A stretch of DNA of 64,000 bases from assembly GCA_027924645.1 (NCBI GenBank), contig BSBN01001759.1, positions 124,001 through 188,000 of the forward strand, in the 5' to 3' direction. A program made the translations under genes and the position numbers. Origin of the DNA: Cunninghamia lanceolata (lineage: Eukaryota > Streptophyta > Pinopsida > Cupressales > Cupressaceae). The notes beneath the pieces were generated by a model, which was given only the letters and a program-made list of their open reading frames with translations, was not told the DNA's origin and did no database searches. This document shows, piece by piece, positions 34,133 to 46,239 of this stretch; the first letter of the stretch is position 1, and each line of letters begins with the position of its first letter.

Positions 34133-36038
34133 AGAATGTCTTCCCATTCTTGAAAGGAATAAGAGGGAAAAAAGCTCTAGGTGTATGAAATCCCTAAAAA
34201 CTGCTCATGTGTCTCCATGTTGATGCCGAAAGATGCCACAACCAAATCAGGAGTCCAGGCCTAACTGATGAAAGTGAGAATTCATAACCAAGTGGAAATT
34301 GAAATAGAACAAAATCCAAAGATGAAGGTATCTCCTTTGAAGACAAGGATGTCTCCTCCAAATGTTGCTCAAGGATCTCTAAGCCAATGCCAAACTGTGA
34401 CAAATGCTAATATGATGGATCAACTACCATAGAAAATCTAGGTATGGTAACCATGGATAGATGGTGCCCACCGTAGGTAAGACAACTGAACTAAAGAGAA
34501 TCTGGTACTTCTACAGAGGATGTCAAAATGAATGATGACTGAGTCGAATATGTGGACTCATGAATATCTGTAGAAACTGTCACTGTAGAAGCAAATGAAG
34601 GCGAAGAAGGAATAGGAGGGTCTGAATGTGCTCTCGTATCATCTGAAGAAGAATCAACTTTATCAAAGAGAAGATGAATGCAATCAATAATGTCTCCCAA
34701 ATCTAAAATGTGGGACTCTACAAACAAAGATGAGATGTCTGGTAGGAATACATCCCAAGCAACTGAATTGGGAAGATCAATGTGAACCCCTTGTGTCACT
34801 ACAATGCTGAGTGTAGAACAAGCAAGAGGAGGAGGAGAAATACAAGGCTCAAGAACAAGATCAGAAGTGAGAATACCCATGTTCAAGTAACCAAAATTCT
34901 CCTCAAAATCAAAGGTCACACTAGGAGTGTGATCAATAGCCAAATGATTAGAGCCATAAAGTCTGAAAAGGAGTATAACTGAGATGCATGATGAACCATC
35001 CTAGTAGCAATTATCTCTTTGCTCTCCAAGTCTTGAATGACAACTGAATTAGGTGTGAATTCTATAGTCTTCCCCGCTCCACCGTGGGTGATCTGACAAA
35101 TGGAAGGAAGATTATTTGACAAATGAGGTACACTCAAAACATCATTGAAAGTGTCACCCCCAATATCAACAGATCCCCTCCCATTTAAATTCATGTAAGT
35201 ATTGTTGCCCATCAAAATAGGTGGCATAACACAAGGCTCAAAAGAAGAGAACATAGATTGTGAAGAAGCCATATGGTGAAAAGCTCCAAAATCAAGAAGC
35301 CATCTCCCTGATCCAAGACCTGTAGAAGCACAAAGAACTTTTTCTTTTGTTTTTATTTGACTTAAAAGCAAAACTAAAATGCCCTTTTTCCTTACCAGAC
35401 CCTGACTATTTTGAATGGGAAGAAGAACAAGGTGACTCAAATATTCTAGAAGGGAGATCAATGTTCTTTTTAAGAAGATGTTTCAATTCATCAATATCTT
35501 TCTTATAACAAGAATGTTCATGTCTGGTCCTCTTGCAATATGCACAAGTAGGCTTCTCCTTCTTAGATGAATCCTCTTTTGAAGAGGATTTGTTTTGTGC
35601 TTGATCTGTGTGTGGATTTTTCTTTGATTTTTTCTGTTTCTTGTCAGATTGCCCTAACTCTTTCTGTCCTTTAGGCTGACCAGCCAACAAAGCTTGAGAC
35701 TGTGATGGCTTTAAGGGACCCATAGAAAGAAGATTTTGTTGTTCATGCATTAACATCTCAAAATAAATATGCAAATGAAGGCATAGTGTATGCGGATCCC
35801 ATAGTTAGCTCGTGAGTGAAAGCTAGAAACAAAAGTTGCAAATTCAGGACCAAGTTTGTTCAGTACATTATAGATCAATTGAATGTCCTTTTTCTCAATA
35901 CCACATGCTTTACATTATGCTCTTAGATCATTAACTTTAGTTATATAATCTTGGATGTTGTCAAAGTTCTTAGGATCAAGGCTCATCAAATCATTGTCAA
36001 TTTGATAGCCTAAACTTCAAATGTTGTACCATATAATG
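34133..36038 (-). pseudogene. Ty1/copia gag C-terminus and protease, broken
   Basis: On the minus strand from 36038: a copia gag helical segment (DNDLMSLDPKNFDNIQDY, then CGIEKKDIQLI and LNKLGPEFATFVSSFHS), and a zinc-knuckle-like CAYCKRTRHEHSC near 35550-35510. The protease motif WLLDFGAFHHMA near 35290 has Phe where the active-site Ser or Thr should be. After LYSFSDF the frame shifts at about 34935 into a Ser/Asp-rich linker (34491-34943) that belongs between distant pol domains, so integrase and RT were deleted. Stops and shifts throughout. Confidence 0.82.
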
Positions 36039-36152
36039 TGTTGGGACTCAGATTTTATGACTCCCAAACTTGCATTAATTTTGCCCAAAATCCATAAAAA
36101 ATGCTCTTTGAATATGCCCCTGTGTTTTTACCCTGTTGCATGCCTTTGAAAA

Positions 36153-38811
36153 TGTTAGCGTTTTATTTCACACCTTTCGATGTGAAAGCAAAATGGACAG
36201 ATGTGCAGTAGAACCGCTCTTCAAATTTGTAGGGGAAGCTCCCTGTAAAATAAAACTTAACTAAAACTATACAATATGAACAAAATTTTCCGAGGTTTTT
36301 CATACTTGTGCTAAATGAAGGGGAAATTTGCAATATTTTTGGGTATGCAGCGTGTGGAAAAGTTGAGACGCACAGTCGACAGCGAAGCAAAGATTTTGTG
36401 CTTTTTCACTGAAATCAGAACCTAGGCTACATGCTTGCACTACTCAGCTAAATCCAGAAGTTAAGCAGAGCAAGTACACAATTGGATTGAAAAGATACAA
36501 AAATACATAATTATGAATGCCTTGACTAGATCAACTATAAGACGATGCAAAGTTGCGACTTATACTTTCAATTTCACCTATAACACAAAGTTTGTAGATT
36601 TGTCGAATCAACCTAACCTTCAACACAAATGATACATTTCAGTGGATATTTGGAAGCAAAACAGGCATATTGGAATCCATTAAATGAACAAACAAGGACA
36701 CGATCAAGGGATATTGGACAAATAACAAGTTAAGCAAATTGAAGCATATGAATTGTTATTGTTTTTTTATTCACTGATTGAATACAACACTAAGTATCTG
36801 GATACTTGAACACTGAATACTAAAAAAGCTAATTGCTAAAAAGCTTGGAAAAAAGATAAATAACAGTGAAGTTGAATTCTAAAATCTATATCTCTATAAT
36901 GTGCAAAAAGCACTTATTTATACTAGTACAAAGCAATTGCATGAGAAAAATTAACTGGACTCTTACTGATTGCATGAAATGCAATTTTATTACAAATAAA
37001 TTTGCTCCAATCAAACTGAAATTAAAACATGCAATTGTGAGTTCAACTGTGGATCAAAACATGCAATCATGCATTTGAATTGAAGACTGGATTGATGATT
37101 GATCGTGCGACCTTTGAGTTCAAATTCTTTAAATGCATGTTCTCTGTGTGGAAGGAGATGTCCATTTGAAGATGAGGTGAGCTTGTCTATTTTTGGGTGA
37201 ACTCGAGTTTGAAATGATGAAGAGGGCACTTTTATGAATGATGGTGTGTGATTTTTCTTTGAAGGTGCTTTTGTTCTATGCAAGCGCGTTAATTTTCCTC
37301 TGAAGCGCTCTCTTCTTCTCATGGCGCTTTTAGATCATGCTGAAGGCACCAATATGTCATGATTTTCCCTCTGACCAGGCACGAACCTGCTGTCTTCAGC
37401 TGTTCTTCTTACCTAAGGTGCTTTTCATTTGATGCCTTTGATTGGAGTGACTTCCATTGTAGAAACATAAAATATCAGATGGAAGCGCTTATATTTTTGT
37501 CTTCACTTGCAAAATCCTTTTGATAAAGCGTATAAGTTCTTGATTTGATGCGTCTCAAGAGAATGAATGGCGCCTCTGAATACCTTGCACCAGGCGCGTA
37601 TAAAGAGGACGTGATTTCCTTTGTGATATGGTGCTTCTTCTTGAAATGTATCTGCTGTTGCTGTTGCACTTGAAATTTCCTTCTGAACATAAGCACCTTC
37701 TCCTTCAACTTGGCGCATCTCCTCTCAGGCGGGCGCGTTGAAGCTTTTGAATGGCGTGTGAGGATCCTTGCAAATGCGTTTTTCTCTGAGCACGTTTGGA
37801 AGAGGCACGTGATAGACATACTGGAGCATTTGAAAAACGTTTTAGGTGCCTGATACTCCAATCTGGCGTATCCTTTCTTACCTCCCGATTGCGTTTTTCT
37901 CTGTGAGGCGCGCTTCAGGCTTTCTGAGTGCATGAGGTGCGCTTCATGAGTGCTTAAATTTTTTTTTTTGTTTTGCATTTTGTATAAGTGCATCATATAT
38001 GCGCTTCATGGGCTTTATTTTATTTTGATTTGATTTTGCTTGTATAAGGCGCGTTAAATCTTCATAAGAGGCGCTTGTGGCATTATTTATTTTTAAAAAT
38101 AACTATTATTAAAATTTTAATAATAGATATCAATTAAAAATAATTTTGTTTTATATTTAGATTTTAAAAATATTATTTTAAAAATAGTTAATAATAACTT
38201 TAGTAAAAATAATCATTTTATTTTGCTTTTATTTTATCATTTTAATAATAATTATTAAATTATTAATAAAAACAATAAAAAGAATTTTATAATTTTTTTA
38301 TTTTTCGGATTTTTAAATTTTAACACAACACAAACAATTAAATTTTAATTTTAATTATATTAATAATAAATTATTAATCATTAGTTAACATATTTAATAT
38401 CAAAATTTTACGAACAAGAACAAAAACTTTACGACAATAACTATGGACAATTGGACAAAGACCTTTCTACATTTACGAAGACTTTGACATGGACGAGAAG
38501 AGCTGACACGATTTATACGACTTGACAAGACAACATTTTGGATAGCTCACAACAAGACTTTTACGACATTTTGAAGGACATGAAATTTCGATATAGGCGA
38601 CTACAACAAGACATAACGACGTCCACATGATGACACAACTCGACATTTTAATGATTTGAACAAGTGACATACACATGAACTTGCATCGTGATTTGAAATT
38701 TGACATGACAATTTGACAACTTGAAGACACAAACTTGCGATTATAAACAACTAATATGCACAAAAACAAGGATCTGTGTATCGTAATCCGAGTTTTGGAT
38801 TGGGTACAACA
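36153..38811 (+). repeat. solo LTR (R1 family), 2,659 bp
   Basis: Begins TGTTAGCGTTTTATTTC and ends GGTACAACA, with a perfect 5-bp duplication GAAAA (36148-36152, 38812-38816). The first 490 bp match 555-917 plus 9728-9895, and 36690-38090 matches 11690-13750. It contains the GCGC-rich tract (37270-38090), a strongly AT-rich tract (38090-38410) and a TTTACGAC/GACTTGACA-rich tract (38410-38720). Frames such as 37475-37996 have no domain. It provides the empty-site reference for the hAT at 918. Confidence 0.85.
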
Positions 38812-38970
38812 GAAAATCTTGAAAAACTTCAAATGTTGGCTAAGTATGGCAATTTCAGCCTTTTCTAGCTTGCTAGGAACAATTTCAATGAGTTCCTAGT
38901 AATTGTTCCTAGTTCCTAACGAGTCCCCGCCCGTCGATAAAGACTTAGCACACAAAAGGGGAAGGTGTTT

Positions 38971-39463
38971 CGGCGAGTTCCTAGTCGGTTGGAACTCGCC
39001 GAAAAGAAAAAATGAAATGAACTTTGGCGTTTTGCAGTGTACCTGGAACTTAGGAACTCGTCAATGAGTTCGTAGTTCTTGGTCTCATCCCAATCGCCGA
39101 CCAAGAAGTAAAGGAGAAAAAAGTTTCTAAGGCATGACAAGGTAAGAAATGGGAAGACAAGGCAAAGTAAAGTGAAGTTCGGCAAGTTCCAAGTCAGTTG
39201 GAACTCGCCGACAAAGAAGCAAACAAAGAAGAGATGATGGCTTTTGGGGTTTCGTCTGGTTTCTAGAACCAGGGAAACCCTCGAAATTGTTCCCGGTCAC
39301 GCCCAAAACTCCTACAAGATGATGCAAGTGGTTTCCAAGGTTCAGAAAAGGATAAAACAGACAAGGCATGGATAAATGAAAGTGACCAAGGTAAGTGACA
39401 AAGAGAGGAAGAAAACGAAGAAACAAAGAATTCGGCGAGTTCCTAGTCGGTAGGATCTCACCG
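38971..39463. repeat. three dispersed hairpins CGGCGAGTTCC...GGAACTCGCCG
   Basis: At 38971-39001 a perfect 11-bp inverted repeat with a 9-bp loop (TAGTCGGTT). At 39180-39210 the same with one arm change. At 39433-39463 a more decayed copy. Spacing is about 209 and 253 bp. All lie in the U3 part of the 36039-44068 LTR. Confidence 0.82.
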
Positions 39464-39760
39464 ACAAAAGAGAAAAGGAGAACGCAAGTGAGTTTCGGTG
39501 ATCGAAAAAGTTCCTGATGGGCTCTTAAGTGCCAACAAACGCAAAATTAAAACTTTTAAAGTGTTGTAAAAGTGTTTAAACACGTTTTTTCGCGGGTTTG
39601 TGAATTTGGATGCCTGCCTACCTCCCAGAAATGCCATTAATGCTCAGTTTGACCAGAATGGAGGTAGTTGGAATTAAATGCAAGGGTTGGTGAGTTTGGT
39701 GTGGTAGGTGGGTGGCCTAGTTTGCTTTCCCGCCTAAATGCAGCAAGTGATATTGTAATG

Positions 39761-39774
39761 CTATATATACATGG
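39761..39774 (+). promoter_or_regulatory. TATA-like box of the 36039-44068 LTR
   Basis: CTATATATACATGG, followed about 30 bp later by likely transcribed LTR sequence; the position fits a long-U3 LTR. Confidence 0.5.
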
Positions 39775-39954
39775 AACAAAGATGTTTTAGAGGTTGGTAG
39801 CTGAACCAATTTTCTGGAGGTGTAAGAGCTCGTGGTGATTTGAAGGCATCAAGAAAAGCAAAACGTCTGGGCTGCAAATGGAAGGATGCATTTGATACAG
39901 AGTAGGAAAGATTTGTAAAGCACATTTGCATGTACTGGTATGTCTCCATGGAAG

Positions 39955-42900
39955 CTAAGTTGCCGGTTTTGGTGCGGGTGCGGGTTCGGGTTCGGCCAAA
40001 ATTTTTTTTGGGGGTTGGGTTCATTTTTGGGTTTGTTTATATATATATATATGGATCATCTTGGACATTAGTAGGATCATTTGAAGAACCACAACCAACA
40101 CCACTGCCACTCGCGGCACTCGCTGAAAAAGTGTGCTTGCTCTCTGATCCCTCAAGTGTAACATGTTGGGATTGGGAAGTAGAAGCATCCATGTCAATTT
40201 GCTCTAGCTCCACATCCCACAACTTTGATTCCCCCTCCTTATAGTCTTGCTTTTTGTGTGAAAGGAGGCGCAAGTTGGAATGCACATACACTAAATTCTC
40301 TGCCTTTTTGGAGTCCAATCGGTTGCGCTTTATCGAGTGAATAAAAGAGTACGTGCTCCAATTCCTCTCAAATGCAGAGGAACTAGCAACCTATGAAGAC
40401 AAAGTAGAGAGAAAGTTAAAAATAAAAACTTAAAAAGTTAAAACTTACAAGTTATAAAATTTTTAATAATTAAAAATTATGAAACTTCAAAGTTTAAATT
40501 TTTAAAAGTCTTTAAGATAAATCATATAAATTTAGTGAACTTACCTGTGATAAAACTTTGATTGCAAGAGGTTGTAGGCACCGGAATTGTTGGCCATGAA
40601 AGTACCACCAATTGTGAGCATCTTTCTTGAATTTATCACGAAGAGCCTCAATGCTTTGACCATTGGAGTGTACAAAATCAGTGAACTCATTCGTGACCAT
40701 ATCATGCAAATCTGGATCAGGGAAGAGTCTACGAAATGCTGCCTTGTACCCATTAGACACTTCTAAATCTCTCCACGGGGGAACCCTATTTGGCACCGAA
40801 AGAATCTCACTGCTGTAATATTTTGGAGTCAATGCAAATGCAAGAAGATGCAGCAGGGTTGTCATTGTGTTCCATCTAGCCTCAATAATTTCATGCACCT
40901 GGTTGAAGAGAATTTCTTGAGGATCTTTCTCCTTCTCATTTATGATGGTCTTTATCTTCTCTATCATTGAATCAATGCCATCATATATCTCCCCTATGCA
41001 ATGCTTGTCCATGTCTGTATAACGAATCATGCTCAAAATGGGTTCGGTGAAACTAAGGAGATACTGCACACGATCCCACCAATAGTCATTTAGGATCATC
41101 CCCTTAACATTTGCTGCCCTCTCAATGTTGCTTTGCCTCCATACGGACCAATTAGTGCTTGCTACCATGTTGATAAGAGCCTGTTTGACCTTCACAAGTC
41201 GTCTCAAGGCAATTGTGTTTGAGTCAAAACGGGTCTTGGCAACCTATTGAAATATCAAAAATAAAAAGTACAATAATTAAAATTTAAACATTTAAAAAAT
41301 TAAAAACAAACTTTAAGAAGAATTAGAATATGTTAAATTAAAGCACTATGAAAAATTTAAAAATATATTTGCTTCACTTACCTTCAACAACTCCAATGTA
41401 GAAAATGATCTAAATATGCTTTGGGACATGTGGTGGTTGGTGATGAACATTTGTATCTCCTCGACCTCTGCATACAACTCTCTAATCCAATCAATTTTTT
41501 TCCTAATCTTTGTAGCATTAAATTGAGAGTGGACAGCACAAGGTGTCCAAAAGATATGTGAATATCGTTCCTCAACCAACAACCCAACAACTCTACAATT
41601 TTTTTGCGTTGTCCGTTATCACTTGAACAACATTACGAGGTCCCACATCCTGAATGGCTGCAATGAGGATCTTAGCAATAAATTCTCCATCCTTCCCCTG
41701 CCCCTCACAATCCACAGCTCTCAAAAACATTGCCCCTTTAGGGGACACTGCAATGACATTGATCAAAGGTCAATTTTTTGCATCTTTCCATCCATCAGAG
41801 ACAATCGACACCCCTGTCTCACTCCATGAATCCCTTATGGGCTTCAATGCATCTTCTATACTCTTGACCTCATTTTCCAATAAGGTGCCACTCACCTTCT
41901 CATAACCTGGGCTCTTATACCTTTTGGAGCCTCATTAATTTTTCTCACCATCTCTTTCCAATATGGTGAGCGAACAACATTGAATGACAAACCATTTGCA
42001 TAAATGCATCTGGCTATATGTTGGTCAGCAATATCTCGAGCCTCATTTTGAAATGATGTTTCCAAAGGTCCCTTTGGTCTCTTGTTTGTAGTGCTTGTGG
42101 GTTGCTCTTGAGGAGTGACCAAAAATGGGTGGCTCTCTATCACAACATTAGGATTGAGAATAGATGGAGGCTCCATTCCTTGATTTTTGCCTCTTTTCCT
42201 TGACAAGTTTGCTACTGATTTACGGCCTGCTACTTCATTTGCTGCTTGTTGCTCCATGATATATGCCATCACTTGCTCTCGTGGTATAGGTTTTTTATTC
42301 TTTCCTGGGCAAGCTTTGATTTCCATCCCAGGGATGTTACACAAATGGGCTTTCACCCGACTATATGAATTATTATATTGCACATCACAACCTTTGCATG
42401 TCCAAATGTAACCCCCACCACCTGGCTGTTGTTGTATCATTTGAACATGCCTACAAAGAGGTGAGTGTGGTTTGATTTTGAATTTTGATTGGGATACGGA
42501 GCTAGAACTAGCTGCCATTGTGATTCCTATGGGTGTGGCAATAAGTTTTGTAAACAAAACAATGAAAACATTCAAGAATCAAAACAAAAACAAAAGCATG
42601 GTGATACATTCATGATTCATATAAACTAAGATTAAAAAAAAACAAGTTGAAAAGAATTTGTTTGTTCAAAAATGCAAAAAAAAAATGAAAATAAAACCTA
42701 CGTCTTTGCAAAAATCTCCTCCTTTGATTTTCTTGGCAGCCTCTATATCGTTGGAAATGAGTAGGAATGGTGATGCAATAGATTTCCAACCTTCAAGATT
42801 CAATCTTCAAGTTTCTTTCTTCAATCACAAAGAAATTTTTGAGTTCAGCCACAATGGAGAGCTTTTGTGTTTTGGAAAGAGATGAGTTGAAATGGCGAAG

Positions 42901-43219
42901 CTTTTGTGTTTATAATGTGTTTTTAGGGTTAGTTTTGCTTTTTAGAAGAAATAAAAAATCATAAAAGTGACTTAAATGTTAATTTTAAAAAAAAAAAAAT
43001 CATTTTTGGCGTTTTTAACGCCGGGTGCATCGTGGGTTCGTTGTGGGTGCTGTTTTTGCACCTTGGGTTCGAACCCAGACAGCTCGGGTGCGTCCAGGAC
43101 ACACCCATCTCCATTTTGCCGCACCCTGTCCGCATGCGCAGAGGCATCGGATCGCACCTTGCACCCGATGCGAATCGCACCCGGATTCGGCACGGGGGGA
43201 GGCAAACCCTGCAACTTAG
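39955..43219 (-). mobile_element. hAT transposon with complete ends and 8-bp target duplication
   Basis: 3,265 bp. Ends CTAAGTTGCCGGTTT and (minus strand) CTAAGTTGCAGGGTTT are flanked by a perfect CATGGAAG duplication (39947-39954, 43220-43227). Subterminal GGGTTCGG-type repeats lie at 39965-40030, and GCACCC / GGGTGC repeats at 43020-43200. It carries a minus-strand transposase with all the usual domains, though frameshifted. Same family as the non-autonomous element 918-9719. Confidence 0.93.
40037..42575 (-). pseudogene. hAT transposase of the 39955-43219 element
   Basis: On the minus strand: a BED-type finger near residues 50-85 (WTCKGCDVQYNNSYSRVKAHLC), then a DUF659-like core from about 41890 to 41346 (IFWTPCAVHSQFNA). 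A middle segment is 41207-40545 (FTEPILSMIRYTDMDKHCIGEIYD; EARWNTMTT), then the dimerisation region 40390-40037 (SSSAFERNWSTYSFIHSIKRNRL). A clear intron separates the last two: donor CAG|GTAAGT at 40545/40544 and acceptor TCATAG|GTT at 40391/40390, joining LSQ to VASSS in frame. The core has frameshifts near 41600-41900. Decayed but more complete than the other hAT copies. Confidence 0.87.
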
Positions 43220-43227
43220 CATGGAAG

Positions 43228-44068
43228 TTTGCAACAATTCAGGGGAATATGTAATAACAGTTATTTATTTTCTCTTACCACATCTGTTGGTATGAGTGTG
43301 ATGGAGATTTGATGTATGTGTGACAGCATCCAATGCATTGCAAGGCTTTTGTAATGGTCTCTTCTTCATTTCACATGGGTCATTGTAGTTTTCTCTAGAT
43401 TATTAAGTATGTTTGTTACATGTAATGTATCTTTGATTTGTATGTAAATGCATATCTGGTTTTGTTGATCCCAATAGAGTAGGCACCAGTCCAGCTTGGT
43501 GAAGGGCCAGCAATCTTTCAATGAATCCTTTATTCTAGGTAGTTGTAGGAGTAGGGGTAGGAATAGATTAGGTTTTACACACTGTTCATGATTCTATTGT
43601 ATAACTAGGGAATCATCTTATATAATCCAAAATAATTCAAATCATTTGTGAGTCATGTTCATGTGTGCCTACACCCTGTATTTGTGTATGTAATGTTAAG
43701 TGGATTCATCTCAAGGGATGTCATGTTGTTATCATTTGTTGATGCATTGGCAAGGTGTAGTAATCAACTATATTGAGGTACCTGGGTGGCTAGTTGTTCT
43801 TGGTTTAGTGACAATATTTGGAGCCAAGTCAATGGGTTTGGTTTAGCCACCGGATTTTTAGTTGTTCATTTGGTTTATTAAACCTCTGGGAATACCCTCT
43901 CGAGTTTAAGCTGAGCTCGAAGAGCAGAAGAGAAAACCCACTCTAGTTCATTGGCCTTCAACCCTCCATGGTATGTGGATGAGCAAGTTTTACTTTCATG
44001 ATGACAACCTTGGCCTTGAAAGTGAATCTCTGTTCTAAGAAGTAGAGCAACGGTTCTGGGACCCAACA
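43228..44068 (+). other. R-U5 part of the 36039-44068 solo LTR
   Basis: Non-coding; the reverse complement matches 9896-10300. The LTR end supplies the spurious last ~38 codons of the copia gag frame that appears to run 43958-44359. Confidence 0.7.
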
Positions 44069-44359
44069 CAATGTTTTCAATTTTTCCCAAGCATCATGTG
44101 AATTTGTACATGCTTCAATCTGAAACATTAGATCAAGGGAAACAAAGCTACAAAGACATCCAAAAGCTTTTGTATGTTCAAGCATCCATTTTATTTTTTC
44201 CTTGTCATTTGTAGGTTCAGTTATCTTTTGTTCAACATATGGAGTATACCCAAGTTGCATTAGGGCATTCCATGCATGTTGATGCCATGTTGCATAATTG
44301 TAAGGTGTTAACAATGGAACCTTGAAATGATTCATATGTGAAGGAAAAGAAGAGCACAA
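44069..44359 (-). pseudogene. Ty1/copia gag N-terminal segment
   Basis: Minus strand from 44359: MCSSFPSHMNHFKVPLLTPY, then NYATWHQHAWNAL, the conserved start of plant copia gag, through AWEKLKTLC where the solo LTR inserted. It continues at 36038 after the insertion. Confidence 0.82.
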
Positions 44360-45877
44360 ATAAACAGATCAGAAACACATTAAGAGACCTACCAAAATCA
44401 CTCAATCAAAGAAACCCCCCCGCCCAAGCAATATGATTTGGCACTTTATATTTAGTGCGGTTACAATTGCCGCTAGCAAGAAATGCTGAGTGGACTTGAC
44501 TTCAATGCTTTTACAAATCCTCAGAAATGAGTATATGTTGAAAGTTGGAACAATACCAAATGAAATAAATAGCACCATTGCGAAGTACACGAAAAATCAT
44601 GCACTTTCAAAGAAAGATTCGCCTCGATCCGAGGTCATATGTGAAAGTTACGAGTCTTTGAAGTCCCAAAATGAGAACTATGCAGCGTCACTTGTGAGAA
44701 TCTGTAAATTCTAGAAAATTCGTGCATCGAAGTCAAAAACCGTCTACACCAGCACGTAGAGCGCGAAAATTAACCCAAATAAAAAAAAAAGTTGCTTGGA
44801 AAAAGGAGGTCGTGAGCCCAAGATATGAGTCTTTGAAGTTTGAGTGCAAAACCGGAAACTCCAATGGAGAGGGGTCAAAGTTCAAACAATTCCTCCTACC
44901 GCCAAATATAGAACACCTCCAAATAAATTAGAATTGTTGTTGGATTTGGAAGTTCGGCTAAATTTGGAGGACTTAGAGGTTGCCAAATATGGTGGAACTG
45001 TCAAAAAATTGGCTAAAAATGGAGTTCAAAATGAGGCGTAGAGGCCAAGAGCGACATTTTCAAAGGCCTTAAAGGCCAAATGCAGGAATGGGGTTGATGG
45101 CTAAAGACCATGCCCAAGCCCCAAAGAAGGGGTCTGCGGGCTATAAGGGCTTGCAGCGTTTTATATGGTGTGCGGGACCCTGTGGGTACCCACGTACCCT
45201 TGTCCTTGCAAGGGTGGTATGGGGGCTTGTGCTTGCGCAGGTACCCTCAATATCCAAAAAAAATTTGATATTTTTTTTTTTACAAAATCCGTTCAATGAA
45301 AAAAACTGTGATATATTTTGAAAACAAATATATTTTGATATATATATTTTTTGAAAAATTGTAGAATTTTTTTTTTTGAAAAACGTGCACAGGCATTGTT
45401 CACAGGGGTTGTACAGCTACCTGGACAATTTTTTTTTTGCCTCTAGGCAACTTTGTCCAAAATTGAAGATTTGATAGTTTATCTTAGGGTTTTCGGGCCT
45501 TTTGAGCGTGATGGCAGGGTCGGATTTGACCCAAAATGCTTCGAAATGACAGCTCCCTGCTGGATCTGGCAACGAACCTCCCACTTCTAACCCTTGTAGA
45601 TCTGGCCTCTTGTGTCCGATTTGGACAAAATAAAGGGCTAATTTGACTTTTCTAGCAGTTCTGAACTCAATGGTGATCTCAGATTTGCTCCAAGAATCTC
45701 CCGAAGCTACCTTTAACACAATGCCACTAATAAACCCTTCTCGGAAATTGGTCTTTCTATCAAGTTTTTCTAATTTTCTAGGCCATCATTAGATGCAAGA
45801 GAAGAGCATACTCAACTTTCAAGAGCAACCATGATCTCAAATCCTAGATCTTTTGAATGGCTAGCCCTAGACATTCG
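44360..45877 (-). other. untranslated leader of the copia derivative
   Basis: About 1.5 kb between the primer-binding site and gag. No domain was found; frames such as 45417-45719 (minus) and 44490-45041 (plus) are unsupported. Contains poly-A/T runs near 45260-45390. Confidence 0.5.
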
Positions 45878-45892
45878 CCTGCTTTGCTACCA
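45878..45892 (-). other. primer-binding site (diverged tRNA-iMet type)
   Basis: Minus strand TGGTAGCAAAGCAGG directly after the LTR end TTTAACA; a decayed form of the TGGTATCAGAGC site. Confidence 0.6.
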
Positions 45893-46239
45893 TGTTAAAT
45901 ATTACTATGGAAATAGCTACCCAAAATCTAGAAAGCTAAAAGCAAGCACATAAAGAAGATCACAATGAAGGATTCAAAAGACATCAGATCAGAATAATAT
46001 TGAAACAATTGCGATCAATAATACCAAATACAAGCTAGCTAGTGAGTTTACATAGACTCAGGAAGATGGTGGAGGTGGCAAAACCAGCCAATAGGGAGTG
46101 ACCACCACGCGTGCCAAAGATAGCAAATGCACCTTCTTTGTAGGATGGCGACACCTCAAACTACCCACTTACCTAATTAAACTCACTTTATTAACCTAAG
46201 CAAGCTTAATAATATGTGTAGAAAAAACCTACACAAACA
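45893..46239 (-). repeat. 5' LTR of the copia derivative
   Basis: 347 bp. On the minus strand starts TGTTTGTGTAGGTTTTTTC and ends ATATTTAACA. Right flank TTCTG; its partner on the far side was not found. Confidence 0.72.

Larger units (their letters stand above)
36039..44068 (+). repeat. solo LTR (TGTTGGG family) split by two later insertions
   Basis: Begins TGTTGGGACTC and ends GGGACCCAACA. The flanking duplication is TAATG (36034-36038) versus CAATG (44069-44073), 4 of 5 matching. It sits in the copia gag gene and its reverse complement matches 9896-11662. Without the nested R1-type LTR (36153-38811) and the hAT (39955-43219) it is about 2.1 kb. A TATA-like CTATATATACATGG at about 39761-39774 marks its promoter. 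No primer site or second copy is present, so it is solo. Confidence 0.78.
19815..46239 (-). mobile_element. Ty1/copia derivative (gag and protease only), minus strand, heavily nested
   Basis: Assembled from five pieces. The 5' LTR is 45893-46239, with primer-binding site complement at 45878-45892. The leader and start of gag are 44069-45877. The rest of gag and protease are 34133-36038. The tail with polypurine tracts is 20009-20325. The 3' LTR is about 19815-20008. The intervening blocks are separate insertions with their own target duplications. The two LTRs match over about 200 bp (TTAGGTTAATAAAGTGAG...CACTCCCTATTGG) but diverge further in, and the outer target duplication was not confirmed. 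Integrase, RT and RNase H are missing. Confidence 0.68.

Noticed and set aside
37475..37996. 173-codon minus-strand frame
   Set aside because: Falls in the GCGC-rich part of a solo LTR; composition-driven and unconserved in the related R1 copy.
43020..43230. Overlapping frames in several phases, GC-rich, gene-like
   Set aside because: They are the subterminal repeats and terminal inverted repeat of the hAT, bounded by the CATGGAAG duplication.
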